Assembly (NCBI GenBank): GCA_035652095.1
Contig: DASREM010000014.1
Coordinates: 62,001 to 126,000 of the forward strand
DNA: 64,000 nucleotides
Source: DASREM01 sp035652095
Lineage (GTDB): Bacteria > Acidobacteriota > Terriglobia > Terriglobales > Acidobacteriaceae
Direction: 5' to 3'
In this document: positions 54,309 through 62,697 of the stretch, piece by piece
How the letters are laid out: the number at the start of each line of letters is the position of its first letter
How positions within the stretch are numbered: the first letter of the stretch is position 1
The notes under the pieces: generated by a model
Database searches by the model: none
What the model saw: the letters and a program-made list of their open reading frames with translations, nothing else
Told to the model about the DNA's origin: nothing
Translations under genes and position numbers: made by a program

Positions 54309-54638
54309 ATGGCCGAGGCCCAGCACGAAAAGCGAGCTACTCGCCGGTTTGCGCTGCGGTTACCTGTATCAGTCAACTACGCGGACAACGGCAGCCAGGA
54401 AAAGGCCGCCCAGACCCGCGACGTAAGTGCAAGGGGCATCTGCTTTTACGTGGACTCGGCAATCGCCGAGGGCTCCGTCATCGAATTCACCCTCACCCTT
54501 CCGCCGGAAATTACCCTGACCGAGAGCATCCGCGTCAAATGTAAGGGCAAGGTCGTCCGCGTGGACGATAGCACTCCCGATGGCAGAGTCGCGGTCGCGG
54601 CTGTGATCGACGAGTACGAGTTCCTCTCGGAACCGTAG
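54309..54638 (+). CDS. PilZ domain protein
   Basis: 109-residue stand-alone PilZ protein. KRATRRFALRLPVSVNY holds the R-x-x-x-R motif, RDVSARGICFYVD holds D-x-S-x-x-G, and the beta-barrel closes with VRVDDSTPDGRVAVAAVID. Both c-di-GMP binding motifs are intact, unlike the PilZ-like protein at 2155. GGAGGG five bases before ATG 54309 fixes the start. A perfect TTGACA lies 46 bases upstream, without a convincing -10 box. Confidence 0.85.
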   Translation: MAEAQHEKRATRRFALRLPVSVNYADNGSQEKAAQTRDVSARGICFYVDSAIAEGSVIEFTLTLPPEITLTESIRVKCKGKVVRVDDSTPDGRVAVAAVIDEYEFLSEP

Positions 54639-54727
54639 TAACCACGACAGCCCTACCGGCACTTTCCTTGCCCTATTATGGGTGATATCGTTGGATCTGA
54701 ACCTCTTCCTATCCAGGTATAAGCTTC

Positions 54728-56167
54728 TTGCCGCGCTGCGTGTTCCAATTTGTGTCGCGTCTCCTGCTGACCTTGAGCTTCGCCCTCAACGCCGCGGCGT
54801 ATCAGAACATTCCCGGTCAGTCGCCCCCTTCCATAAATCCGGCGGACCCGGCCACCATCACTCGGGTACGGGTGATCCTGAACCAGGGGGGAGCCCCGGC
54901 ACTGGAAATCACGGCCAGTCGTCCTTTGGCGCCTAGCGTTAGCAAGGCCGAGAACCCTCCCCGCCTGATCGTGGACTTGCCGAACGCCCTCATGTCGGTC
55001 CAGAGCAAGCAGTTCGATGTGCAGAATGACAAGATCAGCGCCGTCCATTTTGAGCAGTACCGGAGGCAGCCCCCGGCGGTGCGCGTGACCGTCGATTTTC
55101 GCCAAGCCCCGGAGTACTCCACCACCACGATGGGAAATCAACTGACGTTGCGCTTCGCGGCGCCGGTTGAAATGGCGAAGGTCATTCCTCCAGCGGTACC
55201 CAGCGTTCCCTCTCTGACCAGCGGGAATGAACCAGTAGCGGTACCGGTCATCCCCGGGTCCGATGGCGGCGCTGTGATGCTGGCGGGAAGCCGGCTGGCC
55301 AACGGGGCATCGGTCACTGCCGGTGCAGAGACTACAATTCTGCGCCTCAAGCGCGGCGGCGAAGTTCGGGTCTGCCCGGGCAGCAGCGTTTCCGTTACCG
55401 CCTCAAAAAGCGGCCGCGACCTCATGATTGGTATGAGCACTGGCGCGCTCGAGGCTCATTACACTTTGGGGCCTTCGTCGGACTCGGTGCTGACCCCTGA
55501 CTTCCGTATGATGTTGGCCGGCCCTGGTGAATTCCATTACGCCATGAGTGCCGACACGCGTGGCAATACTTGCGTTCGCGCACTGCCCGGGAATACCGCC
55601 TCGGTGATCGTCTCCGAGCTCATGGGGGACGGCACCTACCAGGTCAAACCTAACGAGCAGGTGATGTTTCGCGGTGGGCGGCTGGCCAGCATGGATGGCG
55701 CGGTTCCCGCAAACTGCGGGTGTCCCGAACCAAGGCCCGTCTTGCGCGCCTCGGTTCCTGATACACCCCTGGTAGCCGAAAAGAACCTGCCGCAGTCGTT
55801 GCGATTATCTCATCCAGACGATGAGCCGAAGCCCTTGCCGCCTCCAGCTTCTTCTACGGGAGTCCCGGCGAATGCTCCGCCGCCCGGACAGGTCACGCTC
55901 TCGGTTACAAATCCGGAAGCCGCTCTTCCTAACGAAAAGTCTGACGACGTTCATGTCCAGGTAGAAGCTCCATTAGTGTTTCGCGCAGCGGACCTGCCTC
56001 CGGCAGCACCGGTAGCGCAAACCGAGAAGCTGCCAGTCACGATGGCCGCGCTGCCGCCTCCGCCACAGACGGTCGTGAGCCCACCTCCGCCGGTCCCGCC
56101 TCCTCCTGCTCCTAAGAAAAGTTTTATGGGCAAGGTGAAGGGGTTCTTTTCCGGCATCTTCAAGTAG
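54728..56167 (+). CDS. Exported AMIN-domain protein with proline-rich C-terminus
   Basis: 479 residues from TTG 54728 (a later GTG at 54752 is possible). A signal segment LLLTLSFALNAAAYQ is followed by an AMIN domain (about 44-145: RVRVILNQGGAPALEI, PPRLIVDLPNAL, VRVTVDFRQAPEY). An unrecognised beta-rich domain follows (about 185-330) resembling FecR in GGEVRVCPGSSVSV, then a proline-rich region and a basic tail PKKSFMGKVKGFFSGIFK. AMIN domains bind peptidoglycan. The layout resembles that of cell-wall or type IV pilus associated proteins of acidobacteria. Confidence 0.8.
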   Translation: MPRCVFQFVSRLLLTLSFALNAAAYQNIPGQSPPSINPADPATITRVRVILNQGGAPALEITASRPLAPSVSKAENPPRLIVDLPNALMSVQSKQFDVQNDKISAVHFEQYRRQPPAVRVTVDFRQAPEYSTTTMGNQLTLRFAAPVEMAKVIPPAVPSVPSLTSGNEPVAVPVIPGSDGGAVMLAGSRLANGASVTAGAETTILRLKRGGEVRVCPGSSVSVTASKSGRDLMIGMSTGALEAHYTLGPSSDSVLTPDFRMMLAGPGEFHYAMSADTRGNTCVRALPGNTASVIVSELMGDGTYQVKPNEQVMFRGGRLASMDGAVPANCGCPEPRPVLRASVPDTPLVAEKNLPQSLRLSHPDDEPKPLPPPASSTGVPANAPPPGQVTLSVTNPEAALPNEKSDDVHVQVEAPLVFRAADLPPAAPVAQTEKLPVTMAALPPPPQTVVSPPPPVPPPPAPKKSFMGKVKGFFSGIFK

Positions 56168-56198
56168 CCCACAACCACACATCGGTAGGAAAGTCACG

Positions 56199-56224
56199 GC
56201 TGTCCAGTAGAGCGAAGCTCCACA
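56199..56224. repeat. Copy of the dispersed GCTGTCCAGT...GAGCGAAGCTC element
   Basis: Differs from 48506-48531 at only two of 26 positions, and the two changes partly disrupt the hairpin seen there. Located 32 bases after the stop codon of the AMIN-domain gene. The remaining gap to 56353 shows nothing else. Confidence 0.7.
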
Positions 56225-56352
56225 ACGAGATGGGAGCAAAGAAATTCCCCTCCGGAGTGCCTTCGGACACTGCCCTACTCCGCCTTTCGCTTGTGTTCCA
56301 CGTCACCGCTTCGATTTGACCGCTGAGACTATACTTGCTCCCGGCAGAAACT

Positions 56353-57231
56353 ATGCCGGTTCTCGAGAGTCCGCCGATCGCCCGTACACCGGCCCCACTT
56401 TCTCCAGTAATGCCAACCTTGCTGGGAGAGGGCTACGGGGCCTATCGCGCCCGTCCCTCTGCCTTTGTACTGTCGTTTGCTCTGAATGGCCTGGTCGGCA
56501 TCCTGCTGGTCTTCTCTGGGCACTGGATCGTGCAACATCGCACTGAGATCAGGAACCAGGTGATCACTCTGGTGACGGACGTGAGCCCGTACGTACTGCC
56601 TTCCTCAAAAACCGAAGCCGGAGGCGGGGGAGGCGGCGGCGACCGCGACAAGCTGGCGGCGTCCAGGGGCGCACCGCCAAAATTCGCGCGGGATCAGTTC
56701 ACCCCTCCAGCGGTCGTGTTGCGCAATCAGGATCCGAAACTCGCGATGGAGCCAACCGTCGTTGGCCCGCCCAATATCACGTTCCCTACCGGCCCGGTTG
56801 GTGACCCTCTTTCCGCCGTGCTGGGACCGCCTTCGAATGGTCCGGGGTTTGGTGGAGGCATCGGCAGCGGCAGCGGCGGAGGCGTCGGCTCTGGTCATGG
56901 ACCCGGCGTGGGTCCCGGAGAAGGTGGGGGCATTGGCGGCGGCATTTACAAAGTGGGTGGCGGAGTTAGCGCTCCGCGTCCCATTTACCAACCCGACCCC
57001 GAATACTCGGAGGAGGCGCGCCGCGCCAAGTATCAGGGTACGGTGATTCTGTACGTGGTGGTTGGCCCCGATGGAAGGCCGCACGATATTCGCATCGTGC
57101 GTTCGCTGGGTATGGGTCTCGATGAGAAAGCGATTGAGGCAGTCAAGACCTGGCGTTTCGATCCGGCGCGCAAAAACGCGCAGCCAGTGTCGGTGCAGAT
57201 CAGCGTCGAGGTGACGTTCCGCCTCTACTGA
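56353..57231 (+). CDS. TonB-like energy transducer
   Basis: 292 residues from ATG 56353. A cytoplasmic N-terminus of about 40 residues, one membrane helix (VLSFALNGLVGILLVFSGHWIV), a long linker with Gly-rich blocks (GGGGGGGD and later GIGSGSGGGVGSGHG), and a C-terminal TonB domain: YPDP-like QPDPEYSEEARRAKYQGTVILYVVV, GRPHDIRIVRSLGMGLDEKAIEAVKTWRF. The Gly-rich linker replaces the Pro/Lys-rich one of E. coli TonB. No ExbB/ExbD nearby. It couples the proton motive force to an outer-membrane transporter not in this window. Confidence 0.88.
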   Translation: MPVLESPPIARTPAPLSPVMPTLLGEGYGAYRARPSAFVLSFALNGLVGILLVFSGHWIVQHRTEIRNQVITLVTDVSPYVLPSSKTEAGGGGGGGDRDKLAASRGAPPKFARDQFTPPAVVLRNQDPKLAMEPTVVGPPNITFPTGPVGDPLSAVLGPPSNGPGFGGGIGSGSGGGVGSGHGPGVGPGEGGGIGGGIYKVGGGVSAPRPIYQPDPEYSEEARRAKYQGTVILYVVVGPDGRPHDIRIVRSLGMGLDEKAIEAVKTWRFDPARKNAQPVSVQISVEVTFRLY

Positions 57232-57420
57232 GTCGGACTGCAAGGTAACGCTCTGCACCGTCTTCGCAGAATTCAATGCCAACATCCCTTGCGGCCGTCT
57301 TGAGTGGTGCACCCCTTCCATCGGTATTCCGGGGTGTACGGATCCATGACGCGAACCGTCCGGGGAAACTCAACACTCTCAAGCATTCAGAAGTTTGGTA
57401 CGAAAGTGGGGCACTAAGGA

Positions 57421-57443
57421 GGACGGGCACGGCGCGCCCGTCC
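57421..57443. terminator. Bidirectional hairpin terminator
   Basis: GGACGGGCACG pairs with CGCGCCCGTCC (ten of eleven positions). It sits between the convergent TonB-like gene (end 57231) and YtxH-like gene (end 57458). On the plus strand it is followed by CCTTCAAGTTTTAAC. The 190 bases before it hold no gene. Confidence 0.6.
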
Positions 57444-57457
57444 CCTTCAAGTTTTAA

Positions 57458-57760
57458 CTAGCTTCTGCGCATTTTGTTAGCGAGGGGTGTGACTCTCTCG
57501 CGCAGATCGTCGGCTAGCTCACTGCCTCGCTCCATGGCTTCTTCGGTGACCTCGCGGGCCTGCTCGGTCCAGTCATCAATGGTCTCGCGAGCATCATCGT
57601 AGCGGCGGCGCAACTCCTTCCGCATTTGCTTGCCCGCTTTCGGAGCGTAAAGCATGCCGATCAAGGCGCCAGCGCCAAGTCCGATCAGCAGAAAAGTAAT
57701 TGCCGTTCCCACCGAACTGCCTCCCGATGCTTCGTACTTGCCTTCGGTTTCACTGCGCAT
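57458..57760 (-). CDS. YtxH-domain protein
   Basis: 100 residues from ATG 57760, with AAAGGA upstream. GTAITFLLIGLGAGALIGMLYAPKAGKQMRKELRRR is the diagnostic YtxH segment: membrane helix, then A-P-x-x-G-x-x-x-R. A long amphipathic coiled helix of acidic and basic residues (DDARETIDDWTEQAREVTEEAM) follows. Such proteins are linked to stress or envelope functions in many phyla. Divergent from efp. Confidence 0.82.
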   Translation of the reverse strand: MRSETEGKYEASGGSSVGTAITFLLIGLGAGALIGMLYAPKAGKQMRKELRRRYDDARETIDDWTEQAREVTEEAMERGSELADDLRERVTPLANKMRRS

Positions 57761-57898
57761 ATAAGTCCTTTCCCTAAATAGATCGTGTGGCTTGGATTCG
57801 TCAGGCACCATTTTAGCTGTCCGGCGCGCCGTTGATTGGACAAAAGCTTGATTCCAGGCAGGCACACAAACCGAGCCGGGCGGCGCGCTGTGCGGACG

Positions 57899-57927
57899 TT
57901 CCCATCGTCCTCAAACCTGTGTAGAAT
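57899..57927 (+). promoter_or_regulatory. Candidate promoter of efp
   Basis: TTCCCA at 57899-57904, a 17-base spacer, and TAGAAT at 57922-57927. It is the only region of the 255-base gap with good promoter spacing on the plus strand. It would give a leader of about 80 bases containing the hairpin at 57945-57983. Confidence 0.45.
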
Positions 57928-57944
57928 AAAGGGTTGGTCCTCGT

Positions 57945-57983
57945 GTCGGGCGGAAAATGTGGCCAGTCCCGCCTTCCGCCGAC
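57945..57983 (+). promoter_or_regulatory. Hairpin in the efp leader
   Basis: GTCGGGCGGAA (57945-57955) pairs with TTCCGCCGAC (57974-57983) apart from one bulged G. It lies between the candidate promoter and the AAGGAG ribosome-binding site. It could influence translation or transcript stability; no ligand-binding fold is recognised. Confidence 0.45.
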
Positions 57984-58015
57984 CCACCGCCGCAATTAAA
58001 GGAGATTGATACGCA

Positions 58016-58576
58016 ATGGCGATACCCGCGACCCAGCTACGCCCCGGCATGATCATCAAGCACAACAATGATCTGCATTCCGTGTTCAGCGTGGAGCACC
58101 GCACTCCCGGCAACCTGCGGGCATTCATCCAGGCCAAGCTGCGCAACCTGCGCACCGGCGCCATGTTCGAGCACCGCTTTCGCTCCCCTGATCCCATCGA
58201 GAAGATCACCGTGGACGAAGTCGAGATGGAGTTCCTCTACAACGACGGGGACAGCTACTATTTCATGGACACCTCAAACTACGAGCAGACGCACTTGACC
58301 AAAGACATCCTGGGCGACGCGGTGGACTACCTGATTCCGAATCTGGCGATCAAAGTCGAGTTCTTCGACGGCAAGGCCGTGGGAATCGAGTTGCCGCAAA
58401 CCGTGGTGCTGACGGTGGTGGAGACCGAACCCGGGCTGAAAAGCGCAACCGCTTCCAGCGTCACCAAGCCAGCTAAAACGGAAACGGGACTCGTCGTGCA
58501 GGTGCCTCCCTTCATCAACGAGGGAGAGAAGATAAAGGTCGATACCGCCGAGGGCATGTATCTGTCGAGAGCGTAA
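58016..58576 (+). CDS. efp: Elongation factor P
   Basis: 186-residue EF-P with three beta-barrel domains: TQLRPGMIIKHNNDLHSVFSVE, the domain I loop HRTPGNLRAF, YNDGDSYYFMDTSNYEQ, and GLVVQVPPFINEGEKIKVDTAEGMYLSR at the C-terminus. It relieves ribosome stalling at polyproline. The loop position occupied by the modified Lys or Arg in E. coli or Pseudomonas EF-P (PGK/PGR) is Asn here. An AAGGAG ribosome-binding site precedes the ATG. Probably monocistronic or ahead of the acylphosphatase gene. Confidence 0.94.
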   Translation: MAIPATQLRPGMIIKHNNDLHSVFSVEHRTPGNLRAFIQAKLRNLRTGAMFEHRFRSPDPIEKITVDEVEMEFLYNDGDSYYFMDTSNYEQTHLTKDILGDAVDYLIPNLAIKVEFFDGKAVGIELPQTVVLTVVETEPGLKSATASSVTKPAKTETGLVVQVPPFINEGEKIKVDTAEGMYLSRA

Positions 58577-58583
58577 AAAGTTA

Positions 58584-58643
58584 AGAAGTTAGAAGTCAGA
58601 ATGCGGAGTTGTACTTATGGCTGCATTCTGACTTTTGACTTCT
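58584..58643. repeat. Long inverted repeat with seven-base periodicity
   Basis: AGAAGTTAGAAGTCAGAATG at 58584-58603 pairs with the reverse complement at 58624-58643 at all but two positions; the arms extend one base further inward. The unit has a 7-base period (GAAGTTA GAAGTCA). It occupies the gap between efp and the acylphosphatase gene and would act as a strong stem-loop. Same architecture as the elements at 12523 and 13526. Confidence 0.78.
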
Positions 58644-58656
58644 GCACGGTTGCAAC

Positions 58657-58959
58657 ATGTCTGGACCGGAAAAATCCGCATCGCTTGCCCGCCGTTTCCT
58701 GGTTCGCGGGCGTGTGCAGGGCGTCGGCTTCCGGTGGTTTGTGGAAAGCGAAGCGCGCAGCCTGGGCATCGCCGGGTGGGTACGCAACAACCCCGACAGC
58801 AGTGTGGAAGTGCTCGCGATCGGCTCACGCGATCAACTTTCCAATTTGCGCCTGCGCCTTCAGCAAGGCCCGCGCGCAGCGCGTGTAGACGATGTCGAGG
58901 AATTCGAAGCCCAGGCCATTCCCGGACTCAAGACATTTCGTATCGAAGGAGCGTGGTAG
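58657..58959 (+). CDS. Acylphosphatase
   Basis: 100-residue enzyme: the phosphate loop RGRVQGVGFRWFV with catalytic Arg, and GWVRNNPDSSVEVLA with the essential Asn. It hydrolyses carboxyl-phosphate bonds of acyl phosphates. Its TAG is immediately followed by the ATG of apt, with no intergenic base. Confidence 0.93.
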   Translation: MSGPEKSASLARRFLVRGRVQGVGFRWFVESEARSLGIAGWVRNNPDSSVEVLAIGSRDQLSNLRLRLQQGPRAARVDDVEEFEAQAIPGLKTFRIEGAW

Positions 58960-59520
58960 ATGCACATAAACGCTGCCCAGGCAGTGAACGCGATCAACTG
59001 TGAACCCCTGAAGAAGCTGATCCGCGAAGTCCCGGACTTCCCGATCAAGGGCATTTTGTTCTACGACATTACCACGCTGCTCAAAGATAAGCTGGGCTTC
59101 GCCACTTTGATCGATGCTCTCGCCGAGCACTACATCAACAAAGACATTGATATCGTGCTGGGCATGGAGGCGCGCGGATTCATCTTCGGTCCGGCGCTCG
59201 CGTACCGGCTGAACGCAGGCTTCGTTCCGGTGCGCAAGCCCGGAAAGCTTCCCGCCGCAACCGCGCGCGTGGAATATGCGCTGGAGTATGGAACTAACGC
59301 GCTAGAGATTCACAAGGATGCGATTCAACAGGGACAGCGGGTGATCATCGTGGATGACTTGCTGGCTACGGGCGGAACCGCAGAAGCAACGGCAAAGCTG
59401 GCGGCTTCTCAGGGCGCCCAGATTATGGGACTGGGTTTTGTCGTGGAATTGGATTTTCTGAAGGGCAGGGAGAAGTTGCAGTCCTACGATGTGTTTTCCC
59501 TGCTTCACTATGACAAGTAG
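58960..59520 (+). CDS. apt: Adenine phosphoribosyltransferase
   Basis: 186 residues: IREVPDFPIKGILFYDITTLLKD at the N-terminus, LGMEARGFIFGPALAYRL, and the PRPP loop VIIVDDLLATGGTAEA. It salvages adenine to AMP. The start abuts the acylphosphatase stop codon, so the pair is co-transcribed. A terminator hairpin follows at 59531. Confidence 0.94.
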   Translation: MHINAAQAVNAINCEPLKKLIREVPDFPIKGILFYDITTLLKDKLGFATLIDALAEHYINKDIDIVLGMEARGFIFGPALAYRLNAGFVPVRKPGKLPAATARVEYALEYGTNALEIHKDAIQQGQRVIIVDDLLATGGTAEATAKLAASQGAQIMGLGFVVELDFLKGREKLQSYDVFSLLHYDK

Positions 59521-59530
59521 CCAAAAATAA

Positions 59531-59549
59531 CGGGGGCCGAAGGCCCCCG
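59531..59549 (+). terminator. Terminator hairpin after apt
   Basis: CGGGGGCC GAA GGCCCCCG, an eight-base all-GC stem with a three-base loop, beginning 11 bases after the apt stop codon. The downstream run is not T-rich, so it may depend on Rho or act as a bidirectional block against the convergent gene ending at 59575. Confidence 0.65.
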
Positions 59550-59574
59550 GCGGTGTCTCAGTTGTTTCCTCAGC

Positions 59575-59961
59575 TTAACCCAGCAAACGTGAAATCAAAA
59601 ATGCGATGCCCGTCCAACCGGCTGCGCTCACCGCTGCAATCATGCCCACTCCGGCCACCATGTTCCAGTTCACACACCGCGGCTTGGCGGAACTCCATAC
59701 CTGAACTGGTTCTGACGAATTGAACCCTGCAATCTGAATACGCTTTCCCCTCGTGACGTATAAGCGAGAATAGTTCCCATTAAGAATGTTCCCGGTCAAA
59801 GTTCCTTGAGTCATCTCTGGGCCACCTGTCCAACCCGCCTTGTCTCCGCAATATGCTTGCCGTTCTATTCTTCGTTCCCATTCAATGAGATTGCGAAGGA
59901 GGAGAGAAGGTTGCGCTGGCTCATTGTCTAAATTCGGTAAAAAATTCTGTTTTCCGAACAC
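59575..59961 (-). CDS. Hypothetical membrane-anchored protein
   Basis: 128 residues with no family recognised. The N-terminal half is polar and contains ERRIERQAYCGDKAGW. One membrane segment lies at the C-terminus (about 100-126: MVAGVGMIAAVSAAGWTGIAFLI). AT content and codon use are a little less biased than in the neighbours. It is 75 bases downstream of the large LVIVD protein on the same strand. Reality as a gene is moderately supported. Confidence 0.5.
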   Translation of the reverse strand: MFGKQNFLPNLDNEPAQPSLLLRNLIEWERRIERQAYCGDKAGWTGGPEMTQGTLTGNILNGNYSRLYVTRGKRIQIAGFNSSEPVQVWSSAKPRCVNWNMVAGVGMIAAVSAAGWTGIAFLISRLLG

Positions 59962-60036
59962 AAATTTCGTACATAAACACGCGCGAGTTCTAAGGCTTCC
60001 GCCTACAAAAAACGCAGTAGATCAAAACGAGACAAG

Positions 60037-62565
60037 CTACTGCACCGTGAGGGTTAATGTTGTCGGATGGTGCAATGTGCCCGAATCAGCGTTGACGACC
60101 AGAGTGTAGGTCCCCGTCGGCGTTCCCGACCGGGCAGTCGGTCCCCCTGGAGTGCTACTGCTTCCTCCACCGCAGCCGATCAACATTGTCACCGCAATCA
60201 AAATTGCTAACGATTTCGTCATTCGCTTGCGTACACCGCCTAATAGCAGAGCTCCCAGCGGGAGGGACAGCGCGTACAGCATGGCGCCCTGGGCACTCCG
60301 TTGCGCAGTCGTCGCCGCCGTAGTTGTAACTGAAACATTCACCGTAGCTGCGCTTGCCCCCGGAGTAACGCTCGAGGGAGTCACAGAACAAGCGCTTAAC
60401 TCTGGAGCTCCCGTGCACGAAAACGTGATCGCGTTGCCGAATGAGCCTCCCACTGGAGACACACTCAGAGTGTAGGCTGCGGTCTGCCCTGCTTGCACGG
60501 TTTGCGCTGTTGACGATGCACTCACCCCGAAGTCAATCACCGCCAACCCAACTGCCTGCGTCTTCGGAGCCGGTGCGCCGGAACTGTTCGCCGAAACCAT
60601 CAGTGTGTAAGACCCTGCGGGCGCGCTCGCCGGAACGGTCACCGACACATTGACCGTTACCGCCGCTCCCGGAGAGAGCATGACCGCCCCCGAGGGCGAA
60701 AAGCTGCACGTAATTCCTGAGGCGGGGGCGTTGCACGTCAGATCAACCAACGCACTGAACATCCCGGCAGCCGCTACCTGAATGCTGAACTGCGAAACGG
60801 AACCGGGTGTGACGGTCAAGGCTGAAGGGATTGCTGCGCTCAACGTAAAGTCCGATACGTTCACCGTGGCCGGTGCCTGGCGCTGCAATGAATCGGTTCC
60901 GATTCCCTGCACATTGAAGGCGTAATTCGTCGTGGAAGCGCTGGACACCGTCAAGGTAAACGGGGCTCCGGAACTTGTCGGGGTCAGAGATGCCGGAGAG
61001 AAGCTGCACGTGGGGGGCGCGGGCGCAGTGCAACTCAGGGTGACAGAGTGGCTATAACCAGCGAAGGCGGTAACAACGCCGCTGAAAGTTCCAACCTGGT
61101 TGGGAAACAGTGTAAGTGAAGACGGGCCCAGCGTGATCGCGAAGTCTGGCGACGGAGTAATGTTCAGCGCGGCTGAATTGCTCGCGCCATTCAATGAGGC
61201 GGAAATGTTGGCTGTCGTGGTGCTGTTCACGGCAGTCGTGCTGATCGTGAAACTTGCGGTAGTTCCGGTGGCCGGGATGGTGGCATTCGGCGGTGGTATC
61301 GCGGCGGGATTGTCGCTCGTGGTCGCCACAACTGTGCCCCCTGCTCCAGCTGTCCCCACCAGGTAAATCGTACCGGTGGCTGAACTGCCCGCCAGCACCG
61401 TGGTTGGAGTCACGTGCAGGTTGTACAGATCGGGCTTCGAACTCACGCCGGTAGCGTCCACAATGTAGAGTCCGGTGTTGCGGTCGCTGATGAGCACGCG
61501 GTCCTGTCCGAGGTAGGGATATACGCCCCAATTTCCTTCCAATTGCCCCGGAGAAGGAACCGCCGGCCAGGTATCGTAGGCGCCCACCAGAATCGGCTTC
61601 GTCGGATCGGTGATGTCGAAGATCAGCGTGCCTGCCTGAAACCATGACACGTACAGCAGGTTGCCCATGATCTTGGGATCATGGGGTGCGACGGCATCGA
61701 TTCCAAAGGCGGACATGGTGATGGTGGAAGCCACCGTTGCGCTGGCAGGGTTTGAAATGTCCCAGATTCTTACTTCCGAAGTGCCGTCGATCGTCTTGCG
61801 GCTGTAAGCGAGAAAGTTGCCATCATCTGTCGCCGATGTGCTGCTGCCGTCAAGGCCCGCACTGAATGAGCCGAGGAGCACAGGAGCCTGGCTTGCGATA
61901 TTGGTGATGTCCCATATATCGCCTGTGCCGCCCCAACCCGCTGTGTAGAGCCGCACCGAACCCGAAGTCGTGGTTTGAATAGTGACATCGTTGACCCACT
62001 TTGAATCAGTGGATGTAAACGTGGTCTTGAGAACCGGGGATGACGGATTGCTTACGTCGAAGACCTTGATGATCGCGGGAGAGGTCAGGTTCTGCGGAAT
62101 GAAAACAAAGTTGTTCCACACCGCGATCTTGTGAGTGTTGTCGAAACCGCCATTCGCGGAAGTGATCTGCGAAAGCAAAGTCGGGTTGGCCGGGTCCGAC
62201 ACATCGACGATGTGTAGGCCGCTGCCCATGTTGTCCGCGAAAAAGCCGATGCCATTGGCGACCTTGACATCCTCCATGTCCAGCGAGTTCGTGGGAGCGT
62301 AGCTGCCCACAAGCACCGGCGCGTCTGGATTCGCCACGTCGAAGATCAGCACACCATTGCGCCGCTCTGAGCCTACATAGGCGAAGTGGCCGTCTCCCCA
62401 GACACTGGCGTAACTTTCAAAGGCTGGAAACGGGTCGGCATTCGCACGTAAAGTTACGTGAACGCCTTGCGCAAACAGCATCTGCGTAAAAACCGACACA
62501 CACAGCATCGTGCGCACCAATGGAAGACGGTGCCTTGCGAGTTGGAGCCGCTGATTTGAGGACAC
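60037..62565 (-). CDS. Exported LVIVD beta-propeller protein with Ig-like domains
   Basis: 842-residue protein. The signal segment is at about 15-32. The first half has repeated LVIVD motifs of a propeller (GVLIFDVANPDAPVLVGSY, GLHIVDVSDPANPTLLSQI, TLIFDITDPTKPILVGAYD). About 470-750 contain three Ig-like or BACON-like repeats with CSFSP and SVTP loops. Then comes an unusual tail: a hydrophobic helix, VRKRM, a second hydrophobic stretch with an internal lipobox-like IGCGGGSS, and a short terminal beta motif TYTLVVNADSG ... TLTLTVQ. Likely surface-associated, binding partner unknown. Confidence 0.82.
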   Translation of the reverse strand: MSSNQRLQLARHRLPLVRTMLCVSVFTQMLFAQGVHVTLRANADPFPAFESYASVWGDGHFAYVGSERRNGVLIFDVANPDAPVLVGSYAPTNSLDMEDVKVANGIGFFADNMGSGLHIVDVSDPANPTLLSQITSANGGFDNTHKIAVWNNFVFIPQNLTSPAIIKVFDVSNPSSPVLKTTFTSTDSKWVNDVTIQTTTSGSVRLYTAGWGGTGDIWDITNIASQAPVLLGSFSAGLDGSSTSATDDGNFLAYSRKTIDGTSEVRIWDISNPASATVASTITMSAFGIDAVAPHDPKIMGNLLYVSWFQAGTLIFDITDPTKPILVGAYDTWPAVPSPGQLEGNWGVYPYLGQDRVLISDRNTGLYIVDATGVSSKPDLYNLHVTPTTVLAGSSATGTIYLVGTAGAGGTVVATTSDNPAAIPPPNATIPATGTTASFTISTTAVNSTTTANISASLNGASNSAALNITPSPDFAITLGPSSLTLFPNQVGTFSGVVTAFAGYSHSVTLSCTAPAPPTCSFSPASLTPTSSGAPFTLTVSSASTTNYAFNVQGIGTDSLQRQAPATVNVSDFTLSAAIPSALTVTPGSVSQFSIQVAAAGMFSALVDLTCNAPASGITCSFSPSGAVMLSPGAAVTVNVSVTVPASAPAGSYTLMVSANSSGAPAPKTQAVGLAVIDFGVSASSTAQTVQAGQTAAYTLSVSPVGGSFGNAITFSCTGAPELSACSVTPSSVTPGASAATVNVSVTTTAATTAQRSAQGAMLYALSLPLGALLLGGVRKRMTKSLAILIAVTMLIGCGGGSSSTPGGPTARSGTPTGTYTLVVNADSGTLHHPTTLTLTVQ

Positions 62566-62697
62566 GCGAATGAGATAAAAGGTCCGGACTGCGTTGGGGG
62601 GTTGTCGTTACTACTACCACAGGTGAGTTCCCGATTCAATCCGCTAACCGGCCAGGCAGCGCGGTTTTGCAAAGATTTGCCAATTGCCGATCCACCA

